This document shows, piece after piece, positions 23,171-34,600 of a stretch of DNA of 64,000 bases (position 1 is the first letter of the stretch; each line of letters begins with the position of its first letter). The stretch is from Plectrocnemia conspersa (lineage: Eukaryota; Arthropoda; Insecta; Trichoptera; Polycentropodidae), in contig VTFK01000138.1 in NCBI GenBank assembly GCA_009617715.1, forward strand, positions 1,054,001-1,118,000. Direction: 5' to 3'. The notes beneath the pieces were generated by a model, which saw only the letters and a list, made by a program, of their open reading frames with translations, was not told where the DNA came from and did no database searches. The position numbers and the translations under genes are program-made.

Positions 23171-23620
23171 GTGTGTAGTACTCGTTTGTAAAACCTTTTG
23201 TCGGGACAATTTGTAAAAGTTATTTATTGGTGCGGTCGGTTATTTATCACCCGATGGCTCTCACCGCGGAGTTTGTGCACAAAACATGGTTTATTACAAA
23301 CCGCAATTACATACTACGGAATTACCGAGCTGTATGAGGCACAACACAACATGCATACAGTACTAAATTTGTCAAAGGGAATGAAATCGTTTATTGTAAC
23401 GAATTTGTGTGACAGCTTCAAGTATAAAAGTAACGTTTGAGCGCAATACCGTGTTAGCGGACGAAACAATATCAGCCGGTATAATTTCCCCATTTTATCA
23501 AAGTCTGGCTCACATAATTGTCAGTCACAGAGTTTAATTCAATTATTTTTAATCAAACCTTTAGCGGAGCTTGAGTCGAATTGGTGGCTATTCTGGATTT
23601 GAGTGGCTTGTATGTATGTT
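23171..23620. other. moderately GC-rich block, candidate regulatory
   Basis: Contains GGTTTATTACAAACCGCAAT, which combines a homeodomain-like TTTATTAC core with an AACCGCA Runt-type core. Open frames here (23,198-23,440) are not protein-like. The regulatory reading is inferred. Confidence 0.22.
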
Positions 23621-24280
23621 TAATATTACCAGGGTCATCTGAATATATTTTGGTAAAATTATCCTTCGTTGTACTGTTTCAAAATGCCTAGTCGATTAAT
23701 CTAAAGTTTGTTCTAAATATTTTTATTTTCTTAGTGTGGTTTTAAAATGAATAAAATTATACATGGTGTTGTGTTTTCTTGTTAAAAAAAGTCAAATAAA
23801 ATAAGCTTGTTTTGACAAACTGAGGTACTCTCCTGATAAATTCGCATAAAAATTATTTAATGGCTAATATTTGTGTTATTGTTTTAAAAGAGTTACTTAT
23901 TAAATTAAAAAGGTTTTTAAAATTATTTTGACCTAATCTTGTTGGCTTGTAGTTGTCACCGAAAATGGGTTTCGAATCTAGGAATCATGCTTACTAGTTT
24001 AATATTGATGTTGTTTTTAAGGCATATAAGTGTTATAAAAATACTTTAGAAACTTCTTCAATAACTTCAAAGTCAAACAATTATGTTGTATGGCTGAAAA
24101 ACAATCATAATTATTTTGTTCAATTGTAGAAATACAACATTGTAATCTCTCAAAAGATATAATTTTATTTATTAATACAAATTCCACTACATAGTTTTAT
24201 CTTGTTTATAAGTTAATTTTATTACATTTTGTAAAATCTGTCAGATACGCAAGATTTCTTAAAAATTAAAAAAAAATTTG
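23621..24280. other. AT-rich intergenic, nothing recognised
   Basis: AT-rich. No supported feature. Confidence 0.5.
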
Positions 24281-24896
24281 GGGATCCTATTCTTGAAACC
24301 CGCATAAAAATCTGTGACCAAAAATGATCATTAATCAATAAGTGCTTTGAATGAATATTTCTTTGTTACGAAACGTTCACGGGAAATAATATATCACTGG
24401 AAGACAAAAAGCACCGTAAAGTCACAAATTCCCGTTGTACAATTCGACCTCGGAGATGTCCATCAAGCAAACATCACTGTATAACGGCGTATACATATTT
24501 CGTTGTTCTAAGAAGCGAGTGCAGCGATTGACTGGTTGATTGTTCACCAAGCTTTGCAGCCTAAAATATATAGGGTTGGTTTCCAATGAGGACCAGGCAA
24601 ACACTCGAAGGAGTAGATTTGGCCCGCCCGCGGACAACATTCAGTCATGGACGCTTACAACATGAGAGGGACTCCAGCATACGAGAATCGCAGCAGAGAG
24701 AGATTAACTTCCGCTAAACTGTTGCTGCCACACCAGTCAAAACTCTGAGGATCCTCCACCGACATCATCCCTTCGCCAGCTTCTCCACCACCGCTCGGAG
24801 AATAACGATATCGCCCATCATGGTCTGTCGCAATATGTAATATAATATAATAAATTTCTCACTAGTTTCCATTTGCGTCTTACTGGCAGCGTCACA
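24281..24896 (+). mobile_element. LTR-like dispersed repeat, copy 3
   Basis: Best-preserved right half. It starts with the GGGATCCTATTCTTGAAAC block shared with copy 1, lacks about 100 bases present in copy 1, then matches from TTTGTTACGAAACGTTCACG (about 24,361) onward. The right end GTCACA (24,891-24,896) is the inverted match of the TGTGAC start of copy 2, as expected for LTR termini. CTGTCGCAATATG, a TAATAAATTTC polyadenylation-like segment and CTAGTTTCCATTTGCGTCTT precede it. No internal coding follows, so a solo LTR is likely. Confidence 0.55.
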
Positions 24897-24899
24897 GCT

Positions 24900-27600
24900 T
24901 AAAGGGTTAAAATCCTGAGAAAAATTGTCTTGAATTACTTTGTACCTAAAAATTCTTATCGAAATAAGGTAAAAAGATATTTAAAGGGCTTTAGAAAATG
25001 TTACTTAAGGATAGAAGCAATTACTAAAACATTGCTGGACAAGGTGATAGAAAAACGCTATCTGAATTTTATTTTTATTTTAAATGTCCGATTCACTTAT
25101 ATTGTTTTTATAATAAAAATATAATGTAAAAAATATTATAAAAAGGCTTTCAGACCATAATTAAAACGGGCAAAAGTGTTCTTATGAAGAAATTAAGTTT
25201 GTTAAAAAAACCTAATTTAGTGTAAAGAGGTGACGTTTATTGCGCGGAAAGAATGCAGCGCAAAGAAATATTCACAATTAAAGGTCACAAGAATGACCCA
25301 GGTTATCTGAAAGAAGTCCATAAAAATGATTTAGTATTTACGTGGTGGGTTTTCGCGGGAACCAAGGTTTACTTATATTTTAATGAAGTATACGAAGAAA
25401 AATTACACTTATAAATTCACATTAAATAATAATTTATAATGTATTAAAATAAAATTTTATGACTATCATATTCGTTTAATATGCGTAACTTTTACAAGTA
25501 CATTGACAAAAGTTGGTTTTGCGCTGATCGACGGCATTAGCGAAATGTAAAAAAGTAGCACTTTAAGACGAGTTAGGAGATTAGACGAAGATTATAAAGT
25601 TTTTACCCTTACAGCGAACCCAAAATCGTTTTATTCGTCGTGCCAAATGCGTATCATGTAAGGAAGGCTTTTTCCTAGTAACTATGGTATTCTAGTCCAT
25701 GCCGTCTAAATTTGATTTAGTGTAGGCCTTAGGGTGCAATTAATAATTAGGCAAGACTTACGACAATTTTCACTTGTATGTAAAACTCGTATATCACATG
25801 TGAAAATATATTTGTTCCACAAGTAAATTGAATCATTATGTATTTTAATATATTCTATGTAAAATTATAATATGTATGGTATTATGGAATTTTAAATACA
25901 ACTCCGAATTTTGTGTGGATATTGCTTTTTGTTTAAGAATATATTAAGAGAATTATGTTAACGAATGGAGGAACAAGGAAATACCTAAAAGAAAGCTGTT
26001 TTATATGGTAATTTAAAAAAAAGTTTTTTACTTAAGTAGCAGTCTAGTACGTTTTATAAAATCGTGAAATCCCGCGTGTTTAAATGGATTATATTGAGTG
26101 CGGCCTACAGACACTGGAAGGAATGAATCAGAATTTTGTTCAGTGATTTGTGATTTTTTATGTATTCTGTATTTAAATATGAATTATTTTAGATGTTAAA
26201 TGTATAAATATGCTTTAAGCGATTAGAGAACATTAACCGATAATATATTTTTAATAAATAATTATTTAATGTTAAGTAGCAATGTAAGTAAATCACTGTT
26301 AAAAATATTGTATATATACAAAAATTAAATTTTAACTATACATTGCCTCTTAATATAAAATATTTTAAAATCGAATATATACCATTTTTGTATAATTTAT
26401 AAAGTGCTTTAAATGTTTGTTTATATATATCATAAGTAATGGTAATTTTAAATGGATCTATTTGTACTCGTTCATTAAAATCTTGCAAAAATGATGATAA
26501 AAGAACCACTGAATTAATTTATGTAACAACAGTTATTAGTTAACCTATTTCTCATATGTTTAGATAAAATTGTTTTATATTAATTGTGTTAATTATTTTG
26601 TTAATGCTTTTCATTTACGGGGAAATTTCAGTATGGAAAATATTTCAAAATTATCAATAAAATTACCATTTCCACCCAAATAAAATCATTAAATTTGAGT
26701 AGCTTATATTTTTATTAAATTATCACGAATAACGTTTCACGGAATACACCGCAATAATTTTTTTCTCGAAAGTTGTCAACTCCGACGTGATTCAAACCCG
26801 AAAGTTAATTAAAATCCATTACCTAGCTATATATTGTAATATGTTTCTGTTATCGATCACATTTTGGAACTAATTGTATTTTAATTAAAATTGACGCATA
26901 TTTGTTGTATTGTGGTATAACACCGCACACTTTGAAGTTTTCTAATGGTCTGTTCTCCGTAATGCTCTTTAAGGTTGTAATAATAATAAAGCTATTATTT
27001 ATATTTACAAATATCTAATGTCTGGATTTATTTAGCCGCTTATACTTTCTTACATGTGTTACGTCAAATAACATTTATTTATGTTCGTTAGACATTTACG
27101 ATCTTTGTATGAAACTAATGAAAAAATCAAAATTATATTAAAAATGGATCGCCCGCATCTTACCAAGGGCAAAGGTTTATTCGTGCGATGTACTCGTAAA
27201 TACAAATTATACGTCTGCGATAATACAGATTTATACCAGATTCGGTGTAAAAACATAATTTGATAATAAATAAAATAAATAATTTATTAAATAAGGTAGC
27301 TGAACATAATATTGTAAATGCATGTCATAAAAAAGTTAAATTAATACAATAAATACAATATTATTAAAGTTTAATTAAAGCTTTTGCATCGATAATATAA
27401 ACATGGTAGCTGTATGAAAAAAATCTTAAAAAATTGATTTATAAATAGCATAAATAAATAATCCTTAATTTGCTGATAGGTAATTGATAGGTTTGCAAAA
27501 AATATATTTTTTTAAACCATGATTACTTATAGTAAAAAAAATATTTTTATTTCGTGTAAATATTAAAAAAAACTTTCTATATACATTAGGGCATTGACGT
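24900..27600. other. AT-rich intergenic, nothing recognised
   Basis: AT-rich with slightly richer patches at 25,220-25,400 and 25,590-25,760. A 60-codon plus-strand frame (27,081-27,263) includes HLTKGKGLFVRCTRKYKLYV. It is not recognised, and the minus strand is also open there. Confidence 0.4.
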
Positions 27601-27644
27601 ACAGTTTAGTTTAATTCGTTACGTGACAGAGCTAAACTCAAATT

Positions 27645-27870
27645 ACTCGTATGTCAAATTAATTTTCCCCATTGAAATTAATTGAAATGCCATTAATTCA
27701 TTTCACAGGGGAAAATTTAAATGGAATAATGGCAATTCTAATAGTAAATTTATTTTACATTAATTATTAATACTTTTTTTTTATGTAAAACTAATATTTT
27801 TTTTTTGCTCGTATGTCGAGTCAATTTAAAAAAAATGCTCGTCAAGTTACTCGTAATTCGAGATTTTACT
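27645..27870. repeat. ACTCGTATGTC-containing block, possible short element
   Basis: ACTCGTATGTCAAATTAA (about 27,644) recurs as GCTCGTATGTCGAGTCAATT (about 27,808), with related GCTCGTCAAGTTACTCGTAA after it. The block carries the hairpin described at 27,661-27,717. No coding frame. A short inverted-repeat element is the simplest reading. Confidence 0.35.
27661..27717. ncRNA. 57-nt imperfect hairpin, small-RNA-like
   Basis: Arms 27,661-27,683 and 27,695-27,717 pair at 20 of 23 positions around an 11-base loop. The outermost ten (AATTTTCCCC/GGGGAAAATT) are perfect. Size and shape resemble a short miRNA-type stem, but the neighbouring repeated motif suggests a palindromic mobile element instead. 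I recognise no known miRNA. Confidence 0.25.
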
Positions 27871-29320
27871 CTACTGAAAATAAATGTAAAATCATAGGAT
27901 AAATGTTAATTTATTAAAATATAACATAAAATTAAAAAAAAATACTATGGTTAAATTAAATTTTTATTAAGAAATTAAAATTCACAAATATAAAGAAAAA
28001 AGTTAGTTAAATATAGTTGCTATACAAGCAAGTCAAACTAAATACAAATCTAAGTTGTCAAAAATTTTTGAATTTTAAGTACAACCCTTAAATAAAATTT
28101 AGTACATTATCAAGTGATATTATTTTGCTATTTTTATATGAAATTTATATTGCATTATTTCCTCAAAAGCTCAAGAGTAAAAATATGTGGTTATAAATTT
28201 ATATATTTTTTTAATAAATTTATATATGGAATTTTACTTTTAATATCAAAAGGTTTTACTTAAGATTGATATTTTTAAGACTATTTGGTCTAAATCATTG
28301 CCTACTTTGTAATAGCTATTTATTATAATAAAGGTTTTCGCGCTCAAACTTGTTTACAGTTTAAGTGTTTTAGATAAAAAAATTACTTTTATGACTGTTA
28401 ATCTAAAACTGCTTAAGTTTTATTATTTAAAATAAAATACTTCTATACAAAGTGAGGTCGATATTAAAAATTAAGGAATATCTAAATTTTTGTTCCATTT
28501 ACAATATTTTTTGAGCTCAAAAGTCCAAAAATATTGTTAAAAAAGTCCAAATGGTTAAAGGTGTTTTATACTTTAAAATCATATAAAAGGTGATTTTAAT
28601 TAAGAACTATATATAAGGCTAACAATAAGTGGAATTAGATTTTTTAGAATCAACAGATTAAAAATTTGGGTAAAATCACATATTTTTTCACGTCAAAAAA
28701 TTGTCAAAAAATCAGTCTTTTAAAGATGATTTCATCTAAAAAATAAGTAAAGATATTTTTTTGATTTTTGATTTTAAAGTAGCTATAACGTCGATAAATA
28801 TCAGATTTTCATCAAAGCTCATTATTGTTGAGCCTTTAGTTGTTTAGGTTCAAATCTAATTAAACAGATTAAAATATGTACACCTAAATAAAATTGTGTT
28901 AATACACTAATCGTGACATTTACTTGCCAGTACAATTTTATATTTTTACTCTTATAATAATTAACTATGTTGGTAATAATTATTGCTGAATGGTTGCATG
29001 GATAACTGATATGAGTCTTTCTTTTCTCTGGCAAATTATAATTTTAACTTTATAATTATATGTATGGTTTTCGTTTTATTTATCATCGTATATTGTTAGT
29101 TTTACTAATAATGCAATACGAAAATGGGATTTTTATTACCTTTAGTTTTAAAATATGATTCGAGAAACCAAAAATATTTTTATTTGACTATTATATAGAA
29201 TATGATACCTTTTTTTATGAAAATACGTTTATCGTGTAATTTATAAGTTTGTTTCATTAATCGCCTGTTTTGTCGATGAACTGTTTTTATTGCGCAATAT
29301 AATACGCAATTATCCATCGC
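27871..29320. other. AT-rich intergenic, nothing recognised
   Basis: Very AT-rich. A minus-strand 70-codon frame (28,822-29,034) is not recognised. Confidence 0.5.
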
Positions 29321-29880
29321 AGCGACACTATTTTATAACCTACATTTATAGTATAATATGTATAGGAGACGCAGGATATACGAGGTGTATAAATAACGCG
29401 TCGTAAGTGTATGTTGGGGTCAGGGCCCATAAAATAGCTCGCGCGCGCACCATATAGTAAGACGGGCGTCGGTTTTACGGTTGGGCAAAAGTAGCCAAAT
29501 TAATAAAGGGCATGTTGCCTGGGGCCAGATACTGAGGGCATTGGGCGTTATCGCACGCCGTGTGTGTGTAGCTTATAAGCAGTTTGTGGTGTAAAGTTTA
29601 GTTTTGCGACGGCTGACGTCGCAAGATTTAGAGGCGCCTCGTAAACACGGGCGCCCCCCGCGATGGCCACCTAACGAGCCGGAACGCTAACAACGAGACA
29701 CGGGGCCGTTGCAAGCCTTACAAACGATGGGATCGAAACAAATGTATGGTTCGTCTCAATTTCCAGCGGAAAGGGTATCGCTCTATGATGTGGGGTAGAG
29801 TAACCAGTGAGTGGCAATTTTTGGATGCGATTCATTGAGCACCCAATGATTAATTGTGCGGTAAATCTATTCAATTTTTT
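29321..29880. other. GC-rich island, candidate cis-regulatory block
   Basis: Strong GC rise with a GCTCGCGCGCGCACC run near 29,437. CCAATGATTAATTGTGCGGTAA (about 29,843-29,864) combines a paired homeodomain-type ATTA with a TGCGGT Runt-type core. No protein-like frame. Regulatory role inferred. Confidence 0.3.
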
Positions 29881-30029
29881 GTGATCGTGATTTTTATTAT
29901 TAAAAAATGCAGTACCTAGTGGTTTTTAATTATAATATTTAAATCTTATTTTGGCTTAAATTTATAATATTATTATGATTTTAATGATTTTTCCACTTGA
30001 ATGGAAAATGGTTCTGAATTTTTTTTCTA

Positions 30030-30830
30030 CCCAGGAGCCATCCATTTTCTTCTGAAACTATCCTTACATACAGAATGCGTGCATGTTCAATGTATTAATT
30101 TTTTTACTGTTTCTTATTTTGTAACCATTAGCCTCAAGGATCAACAATTCTGAGCTCTTGAGTTCTATTTTCTGCATCTGTCAGTTTTTCTGCTTTATCG
30201 TAAAGCGATGCAGCCACCGATCTCAGTTATGCAGGGTTATTATGCGACTTTGCATGTAGATATCTGTTAGTATGAGTGATTTTCTTAAAAACCATCTGGT
30301 ATGCGTGTTAAATGTGTATCTATGAAAGGAAGAGATTTTTCTATTTTATGTTTTTATGTATGCTGTTTAAATGTGTCAGAAACTCATTTATATTCTTCCT
30401 TCCATGTTTCCAAACCGCAAACACGTCATCATCGAATCGCAACCAAATCTTCAGAATTAACTTGTCTGTTTCCACCGTTTTGTTTTCAAAGTTGATAGTA
30501 ATGAGCCATAGGAGCTCCATCTAAATTCTCAATAGTATATAAAATACGTAGATTTGAGTTAGTGTTCAATGAGGTCTACTCTGTGTTTTTGGAGTTTATG
30601 TTTTTTTACAATCTTATCTACTACTTCTTTTATAAGGATGTTGATAAACAGGAATGTCACATTGAATCTTACCAAGATATCAGAATCTGATATTTACAAT
30701 TTTAAAGTTAACCTTTTCTAGGAAATCATGTGAATTTTTAATACAAGATGTCATTTTCTCATTAAAAGGTTGAAGCATTTCTGATAGTTTTTGCGTCAGT
30801 GCATCTATTGTACTTACAATTGCTTGCAAA
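30030..30830 (-). pseudogene. Penelope-like element reverse transcriptase relic
   Basis: Reading right to left on the minus strand in shifting frames: LSEMLQPF and FLEKVNFKI, then ILVRFNVTFLFINILIKEVV (motif A region, LVSFDV-like, at 30,659-30,679), DGAPMAHYY (in place of the GSPLSP-type motif), WLRFDDDVFAVWKHG (catalytic DD, 30,422-30,436), EFLTHLNSIHKNIK, and KKITHTNRYLHAKSHNNP (30,233-30,277), the THTxRYL segment typical of Penelope-like elements. Stops and frameshifts break it. The GIY-YIG endonuclease that normally follows is not visible, nor are terminal repeats. Confidence 0.75.
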
Positions 30831-30899
30831 AATATGAGCATTAAATCGCAGATATTGTATCAATAGAAATAAAAATACAATAAAAAACTCTTTTAATTT

Positions 30900-32580
30900 T
30901 TAGTAATTATTTCAATAGCAACTTTTCAGTTCATTCATGTTCTGAGCTATAAATATTTTATTTGTTGTGCAATATAGGTCATCTAGTCACTCGTGTTCAT
31001 ATACTCGTTTAGGGATTATTTTAAATGTTAAAATTCTGCATTAAACAGCAATACTGTGTAATGAGTGTAGGTGCTCTTGTTGAAGTTGGATAAAATATAA
31101 AATAATTTTAGACAACTCCTCATTCAAAAAAAGTGGATTCAGTATAAAAAAATTCTTGGTATAAAAACATGTAACTGTTAAATGTACTTGTCTTGTTATG
31201 ATAAATATAATCGTATTCTTATGATTATTATAATTGTTATTTAAAAGGAATGATTTGGTGAGCAAAACATATTATTTACATTAAATCTTACGAACACGAG
31301 GTTACTAATTAAAGTTGTTGTTCAAATGATCTAATTAAAAGTTATAAAGAGTCATCAATTCTGCACTTAGTTTTTTTCATTTGTGTCTCTTATATTTGTA
31401 TAGTGTATTTTAATGAATAGCTGTTGTACCGCATTTTTTTTTATGTTCCATAATTATATAATATTATTATTTGTTGTGTATATTTATACATATGAATAAT
31501 ACTTAGTATTATATGAATGTGTTCTAAAAGGCTAACGACACTTGTTTTTATTTATTTCACTAGATATTGTATCACATAATTAATTTAGGTTAATTTTTTA
31601 TCTTTGTCTGTTTTTATTTTATTAGCATGTATGAATTTGTTGAACTACCTTCTTTGTGGAATATTTTTTATACGTTTTTAAAAATATATGTACAAGCGAA
31701 CATAGATTCAAAATATTTATTGTTTGCAGATTTCTATCAAATATAAAAAATTGTAGCTTTCTTAGAAGTAGATTTAAAGAAAAAACTGTATAAAATTGCA
31801 TTATGTTAAAAATAATATAATAATAAATACTTAAACTACTTTCTGCACATATATTATAGATAGCATATATTCACACCATTATTTATGGTTTTTTTCTTCT
31901 CAGTCGAGTAATTATTTAAATTATTAATTTTATGCTTATGATTAAAATAAAATATTAAAAAATATCTAACATATTCAATAATTTATCAACAACAAGAATA
32001 AAAAATATAAATAAATATTATGTTGTTTGATTTTTCTACAAGAAAAAATCAAAGTAGCATTTTCAAAACCCTAAATTTAATTTATTGCCGAAAAAGCATT
32101 TATCATATTAATAGCGCAATTCTAGTCTTTAAATAGCCATTAATAACTCTGAAGCTCCGTTCGTTTTAATTATCGCGCATTTCTGTTCCAATTAAAAGCG
32201 GAAATGTATTTTTTCTCTCATCCAATACAACGATTTATTGAGCCACACAGTATCCATTGACCGTGGAAATGTCAGTTTACACTTGTTGTGAGATTATATC
32301 ACTTCACACAAAAAACCTCAGTGTCCTTTTATTTTAAACGTGTCGTTAATCTTCGTTCCGTATGTTGTATTTACATTGATCAGACAAACAGTAGAATTCC
32401 ACAGAGAAAAATAGTACATAAAAATGTCATCAAAATTGTTCATAACAAATAATATATTTCATATTAACAATATTATATATATAGTAGCTAATGTGTTTTG
32501 CAGTTGTAATTGTTCAGCGTTCAATTAATTGTTTGATAATATTTGTAAATAAACTAATTTCCCTATTGATATATATTTTA
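30900..32580. other. AT-rich intergenic, nothing recognised
   Basis: Very AT-rich. No supported feature. Confidence 0.5.
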
Positions 32581-32591
32581 TTGCTTAAGCT

Positions 32592-32940
32592 GTTGGGTTC
32601 CGGAAGGTGTTCCTTAACGTAATAAGGAAAGTAGTCCCATAGTATTTTGAAGGTATATTGTTTGCTTTGATTAGAGTGGTTTAAAACGAATGAGAATATA
32701 ACTGGGTTGTGATCGGATGAGAGGGTAGCTTGAACTTCAATGTCAATGTCACTTATTCAATTTTCTGAAATAGCAATATCTAATAGATCGGATTTAGAAT
32801 AATTCGTAGGTGAATTAGGAGCTTCTGATTTATTATTATTTTTGTATACAAAGTCGCGTAAAGTTCTACCATTTTTGTTTGTCGCTACAATATTAACAAA
32901 CCATACTTTAGATAAAAATCACCACATAAATTTTGACACA
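32592..32940 (-). pseudogene. non-LTR APE-type endonuclease fragment
   Basis: The minus strand reads LCGDF (GDFN-like) near the right end. After a shift it reads WFVNIVATNKNGRTLRDFVY, a KSDLLDIAISEN segment with one stop, then DIEVQATLSSDHNPVIFSFV and FKILWDYFPYYVKEHLPEP. The GDF, DLLDIAI and SDHNPV blocks in this order are the C-terminal half of the AP-endonuclease domain of Jockey-type elements, which nicks target DNA. No RT follows, so this is an isolated internal fragment. Confidence 0.75.
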
Positions 32941-33200
32941 ACCAAAACTTTATGTCAAATTTAAAATCGAATTGTTATAAATAATGCACAAGGAATATAC
33001 ATTAAACATATAAAAAATATGACTCAAAAGCAATATTAAATATTTTATTACAAGTTCAAAAGCAAGTTAAATTAACTTTTAATAAAATTCATACAAAAAA
33101 AATTTATAAAATTACATTAATACAAACACATATTATACAATAAATACATATATATGTATGTATTATGTAATTTATAAAATATATATCATTTATATCTCAG
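32941..33200. other. AT-rich intergenic
   Basis: AT-rich. Nothing recognised. Confidence 0.5.
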
Positions 33201-33480
33201 TGTTTTATCTGCGAACCCAAAAATTGGCTCCCTTCGGGGACGATCAATAAGAGACGAGATTGCCTCGCGGTGCCTCCTCTCACTCTTCCTCGGCAGCTGT
33301 ATAGGGTTGCTTAAAAATATGAAAATACCTTCATTCTTGTTTATCTTCTCTCCGTGTGTCATCCCGTCAACGTCTCTATACGTTCAACGTTCAATCAATC
33401 AATTTTACGAATGGAAAACGTCATCGAGGCGCATATGCATTAAGGGCAACGGTTCTAAAACTTTTTACCGAATTTGGTGA
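33201..33480. other. GC-richer block
   Basis: Contains a pyrimidine-rich acceptor-like stretch CCTCTCACTCTTCCTCGGCAG (about 33,277-33,297, read as two parts), but every frame after it stops quickly. No gene called. Confidence 0.2.
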
Positions 33481-33885
33481 AATATGTTTTTTATGTTTTA
33501 TATAACTTGTACATGGAAATTTTTCAATTATTATAAGGTTAGATGAAAATTAAAATTAAAAATTAATCAATAGTAAGATATACCAAATATGTTTTTGGTT
33601 CTTTTATATCTCATATTTCTGTTTATGTATCAGGATTTATAATATATTATTTTTACTATGAGGATCGTATATTTCTTAGTATTGCGGTTAATGCCATAGA
33701 ATTTGTCTAATTATTTGAAGACGCCTTTTTACGAATTCAGCAGTTAGCAGTTGATCACACCATTCGGGATCAAAACCATGGTGGATTTATTTTACATCGT
33801 ATTTAAAATACCATTTAACAAATAAAATTATTATGTTATTTAAAAAAAAATATGTATGTATGATATCACATTCAATCTCGACTTA
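33481..33885. other. AT-rich intergenic
   Basis: AT-rich. Nothing recognised. Confidence 0.5.
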
Positions 33886-34600
33886 GTTCAGTGAAAGAAC
33901 AAAGAGCGGGGGAAGGTAGAGGTTCGTGTTTCTTTTATTTACGCACGCTACAATTGCATTTTCAGACCATTTCTCTGTCCACAGTACAATGTTTAATGTT
34001 TTTTATATTGAAACTCAGTATATGAGCTACTATTTGGCAAGCGCTGCATTTGAGAATCAGCACGTGGGAATTCCGCGAATGTTCGCTCGTGCAAAAAAGT
34101 ATATTTTTTTAGAATTCGCGCGGTCGGAATTCACTGTGAAAGCTCGGACAAACGAGCAGGAAAGCTCTCCTCGTCGCCGTCAACTTCCCATCTCATATTC
34201 ACCTAATATATGTATACATTTGTGTACGCTCAAAAAATGATTGATGTGCGTTTGTGTGTCCCTTGAGGTCGCGGAATTTCGCGACGCCGCAAAACACGCA
34301 AACGCTAATAAGGGTTCGGTGTATTGTATCTATACACTAAAACGTCTGGTGGTTTTTTTGGTTGCGGTCGTGCCGCGATGATGATTTTCCATATTTCAGA
34401 AAGCGGAAAATTGTCAATTTTCATGTTTTGCCGCGGTGGAGGTCGCCTGCATAAATTTGTCGTCGGTTAAAATGCAAATCGTCGCCGTTTGCATACAGTG
34501 CTTAGCCCCGTCCGCTTTGAGTTTCTTTTCAATGCGGAATAATTTACAAGCGCGACTTTCCATCCTCCCCTATATACAGGGTCTGCCAGAGAAACGACCG
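33886..34600. other. longest GC-rich island, candidate cis-regulatory module
   Basis: About 700 bp of raised GC. It holds TGATTGAT (34,238-34,245, Hox/Exd-like), GGTTGCGGTCG (Runt-like), and an inverted pair of POU octamer half-sites ATGCAAA/TTTGCAT (34,472-34,494). A 104-codon frame (33,926-34,240) is not protein-like. The motif cluster suggests an enhancer. This is inference from motifs only. Confidence 0.35.
34472..34494. promoter_or_regulatory. paired inverted POU octamer-like sites
   Basis: ATGCAAAT (34,472-34,479) is a perfect octamer core. TTTGCAT (34,488-34,494) is its inverted partner with a 9-base spacer. Such sites bind POU-homeodomain factors. Binding here is not shown. Confidence 0.35.
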
